Positions 61,900-64,000 of a stretch of 64,000 nt of DNA are shown here, piece by piece. Under the pieces are notes generated by a model that did not search any database, was not told where the DNA came from, and was given only the letters and a program-made list of their open reading frames with translations. The position numbers and the translations under genes were made by a program. Within the stretch, counting starts at the first letter, position 1, and each line of letters opens with the position of its first letter. The DNA is from Mytilisepta virgata (taxonomy: Eukaryota > Mollusca > Bivalvia > Mytilida > Mytilidae), in assembly GCA_028015205.1 (NCBI GenBank), contig CM051511.1, positions 4,960,001 to 5,024,000 of the forward strand, given 5' to 3'.

Positions 61900-62290
61900 T
61901 ATGCATAGAGCTGCCTAACGCGTCCCCATGTGGCGGATAGGGGAGGCCATCACGTTGGGGGGGAGGGGGGTTGTTGTTGTCATGTCATAATACGGAAAGC
62001 CTGCCAGTGGACCATAGTGGGTAACGTGTTTGGAGAATGCTACTCTCCCTGCACGCTAAAGTTCCCTTCTGTAGTTTTCGGAAAAGAGTGGGCAAATGCC
62101 GCTACAGAATGCTAAATTATCCGACCCTTCCGAACCATCCACTCTTTTACAGTGGCAGTCAAAATCGGTTCCTCTCTGTTTCCAGCCCTACCAAATTTAA
62201 ATTGTCTGTGATAAATCGTTGAACTGGTTCTCGCCCCGAAGAAGCATGAAATATTTGCAACTGGACATTAAGCAAACGAAAAATCAAATC
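61900..62290. repeat. GC-richer patch, probable interspersed repeat
   Basis: Frames at 61930-62222 are cysteine-rich, but the segment ends in gaaatatttgcaactggaca followed by ttaagcaaacgaa. That looks like the 3' end of an interspersed repeat common in mussel DNA (recalled, not checked). Not supported as a gene. Confidence 0.4.
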
Positions 62291-62393
62291 ATAAAATTAT
62301 ATGATTGTTTTTTAAATTTTTTTTGCAAATAAAATTTGATTTGCCCCGTCCTTAAAATTTTTTTTTGTAGATACAATTTTCGGTCATTTTTTT

Positions 62394-62420
62394 GGGGGGG
62401 GGGGGGGAGAGGCGGGGGGG
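62394..62420. repeat. Poly-G tract
   Basis: A run of G interrupted only by short AGAGGC and A bases, probably a mutable homopolymer. Confidence 0.7.
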
Positions 62421-62729
62421 TTATAATCTGACTGTTTCAGCATTTCACATTTCCTATCTTAAAACACTACTGACGAGACAGATGTACAAATTGTTTAAAT
62501 GCGTTTATACCAGTCCTAAGAAGGATGCTTATTCGTCCTCTAAATAGCAGATTAATGACCTATAGATTTTATAGATTTTAACTTACTTCTTTTTTGTTCT
62601 TTCACATTAAAATAACAATCCAAAGATATGACACAAATTGAGTAAAAAACAATGGAAAATTACAGAAATCAAATAACCTGTAGCAAAGTTGGAAAAAATA
62701 AGGAACTGAAGCAAAATGTCACATTTAGT

Positions 62730-64000
62730 CTGATGTTTCCACTGAAAAGTGTTGAGAGTCGGGTAAGGACTTTAGAAGGGCCATTACAATACTCTATTTT
62801 CGAAATGTACAATGTGTGCCGTAAGCGTGCAAGGAGAGTGATATTCTCCAAAAAAGCTTCAACCGATGTGATAAAACGGCCAGGCTTAACATATTGACAG
62901 ACTTCCAACTCAACCAATGATACCCCTTTTCGCTACATTGGAAAACAACAGGTATGTCTGTGCGTTGAGCAGTTTTCAAGTTAGAGACAACTTGTTGATA
63001 ACGGGAATGTGTCAAAGAGACAACAACACAACCAAAGAGTAGAAAACAGCCAAAGGCCATCAATGGGTCTTCAACGCAGCGAGAAAATCCCGATACCGGA
63101 GGCGGGCTTCAGCTGGTCCATACTACTTCAGCGAAATGGACGACACACTAAACTCGGAAACATACAAATGAACCAAAATTAAAAACACACAAGACTAACA
63201 AAGGCTAGAAGTTCCTGACTTAGGACAGGCGCAAAAATGCAGCGGGATTAAACATGTTTTGTGAGATCTCAACTCTCCCTTATACCTCTAGCCAATGTGG
63301 AATAAACAAACACACAGTGATGCGCGCAGTTAAACTCGTTCAAAAGAAGTCTGAGTCTGATGTTAAAAAAGGTAACAGAAGAAACTAAGCAAAATGACAA
63401 TGATCAATATAAATTAACAAAAGACTACTAGCAGGTACTGACATGCCAGTTCCAGACCTCAATTAAACTGATCGAAGGATTATGTTTTTATTACATATGT
63501 ATCCTTGTGGCAGTTCTTTGTTGTGTTCCATTTTCCCGACTTTGTCTTTTCCCTGGAATTTGTGGACTTTTCCCATTGTTTTGTCGCATCGGTAGTCTTT
63601 TGTCGATATTCAATTGATGAAAACCTATTATACTATGTGTATTTGACAAATCACGAAATTTTATTGTACATTTTTAAAATCATTTCACTTTATGCATTAA
63701 GGTATGGGATAGAGAATTGACCAACGGCTGTGTCGAATACGACAATCCAAGCTATTATGATTACCAAGATAAGGTCCTAATGGTCAAGATTCATTTGGTA
63801 TTTTCAATATTGTTTTCCTAATGTCATTTCACCAGTCAATCATAACCAGAAGCTTTGTAGGATGTTATATTTTGTATTTGGCAAACGAAAGGATTTGGAA
63901 AATCGTGACATATACTCTTATTGAATGCAAATTTCCTTTGTTTAATGACTGCATGTTGACAAATTTTAAATACAACTGTCATTAAATTTTTAATGATGAA
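62730..64000 (+). repeat. Segmental duplication, copy 2 (partner 57760-59350), reaches window end
   Basis: Order and orientation match copy 1. The interior 63005-63485 is instead occupied by a different interspersed repeat. The last 390 bases run to the window edge still matching copy 1. A plus-strand frame (LKSVESRVRTLEGPLQYSIF, then EMYNVCRKRAR) is partly conserved in copy 1, where a stop interrupts it. Confidence 0.85.
63005..63485 (+). repeat. Interspersed repeat inserted in duplication copy 2
   Basis: The stretch gaatgtgtcaaagagacaac, ggtcttcaacgcagcgagaa, aatcccgataccggaggcgg, gaagttcctgacttaggaca and gacatgccagttccagacct has no counterpart in copy 1. It looks like a common mussel repeat, recalled from general knowledge and not verified by search. 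Confidence 0.55.

Noticed and set aside
61930..62115. Cysteine-rich small secreted peptide
   Set aside because: There is no signal peptide, the frame begins in a poly-G-rich tract, and the segment ends in what looks like an interspersed-repeat 3' end.

Overview
This window is AT-rich eukaryotic DNA with long introns, GT-AG splice sites and a very high density of interspersed repeats. The repeats are tRNA-derived SINEs, modular elements ending in AGCTCACC-type hairpins, and many fold-back elements. That mix fits a bivalve mollusc, probably a marine mussel; the assignment rests on repeat style and gene content and no search was run. Nearly all short open frames here are chance frames or translated repeats.

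One convincing intact gene was found. It is a five-exon plus-strand gene at 4360-15400 whose exons join in phase into a 225-residue protein. The protein carries a RHIM (core Ile-Gln-Ile-Gly) followed by a C-terminal death domain and has no kinase domain. This is the architecture of arthropod IMD and of the C-terminal half of RIPK1, so the gene is read as an innate-immune or cell-death adaptor. Upstream of the RHIM it has a Tyr-Glu-Thr-Asp / Ser-Leu-Pro-Tyr stretch that resembles a caspase-8-type cleavage site followed by an IAP-binding-like terminus. Its introns hold modular repeats, a 102-bp perfect tandem duplication, a cluster of GTGAAAT/CCGGAAA motifs, a 15-bp minisatellite and a 2.4-kb modular element.

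The rest is mostly mobile and repetitive DNA. 15.8-25.2 kb: a SINE with a perfect 12-bp target duplication, several hairpin or TIR elements, a LINE 3' end nested in an older repeat with an 11-bp target duplication, and a 0.93-kb TIR element. 25.4-27.1 kb: a 34-bp satellite of about 50 units with higher-order structure. 29.6-30.3 kb: a decayed THAP / HTH_Tnp_4 transposase exon (minus strand). 33-35 kb: composite inverted repeats. 39.5-40.7 kb: a hairpin element and a second SINE. 43.8-45.2 kb: two pieces of MULE-type transposase in opposite orientations. 47.6-49.4 kb: a second full copy of the modular element. 53.1-53.3 kb: a third SINE. 57.7-64 kb: a diverged direct segmental duplication whose two copies carry different insertions.

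No rRNA, functional tRNA, CRISPR array, operon or viral gene was recognised. A few unassigned frames (a signal-peptide-like exon at 54731, small minus-strand frames at 45775 and 46453) are listed at low confidence.
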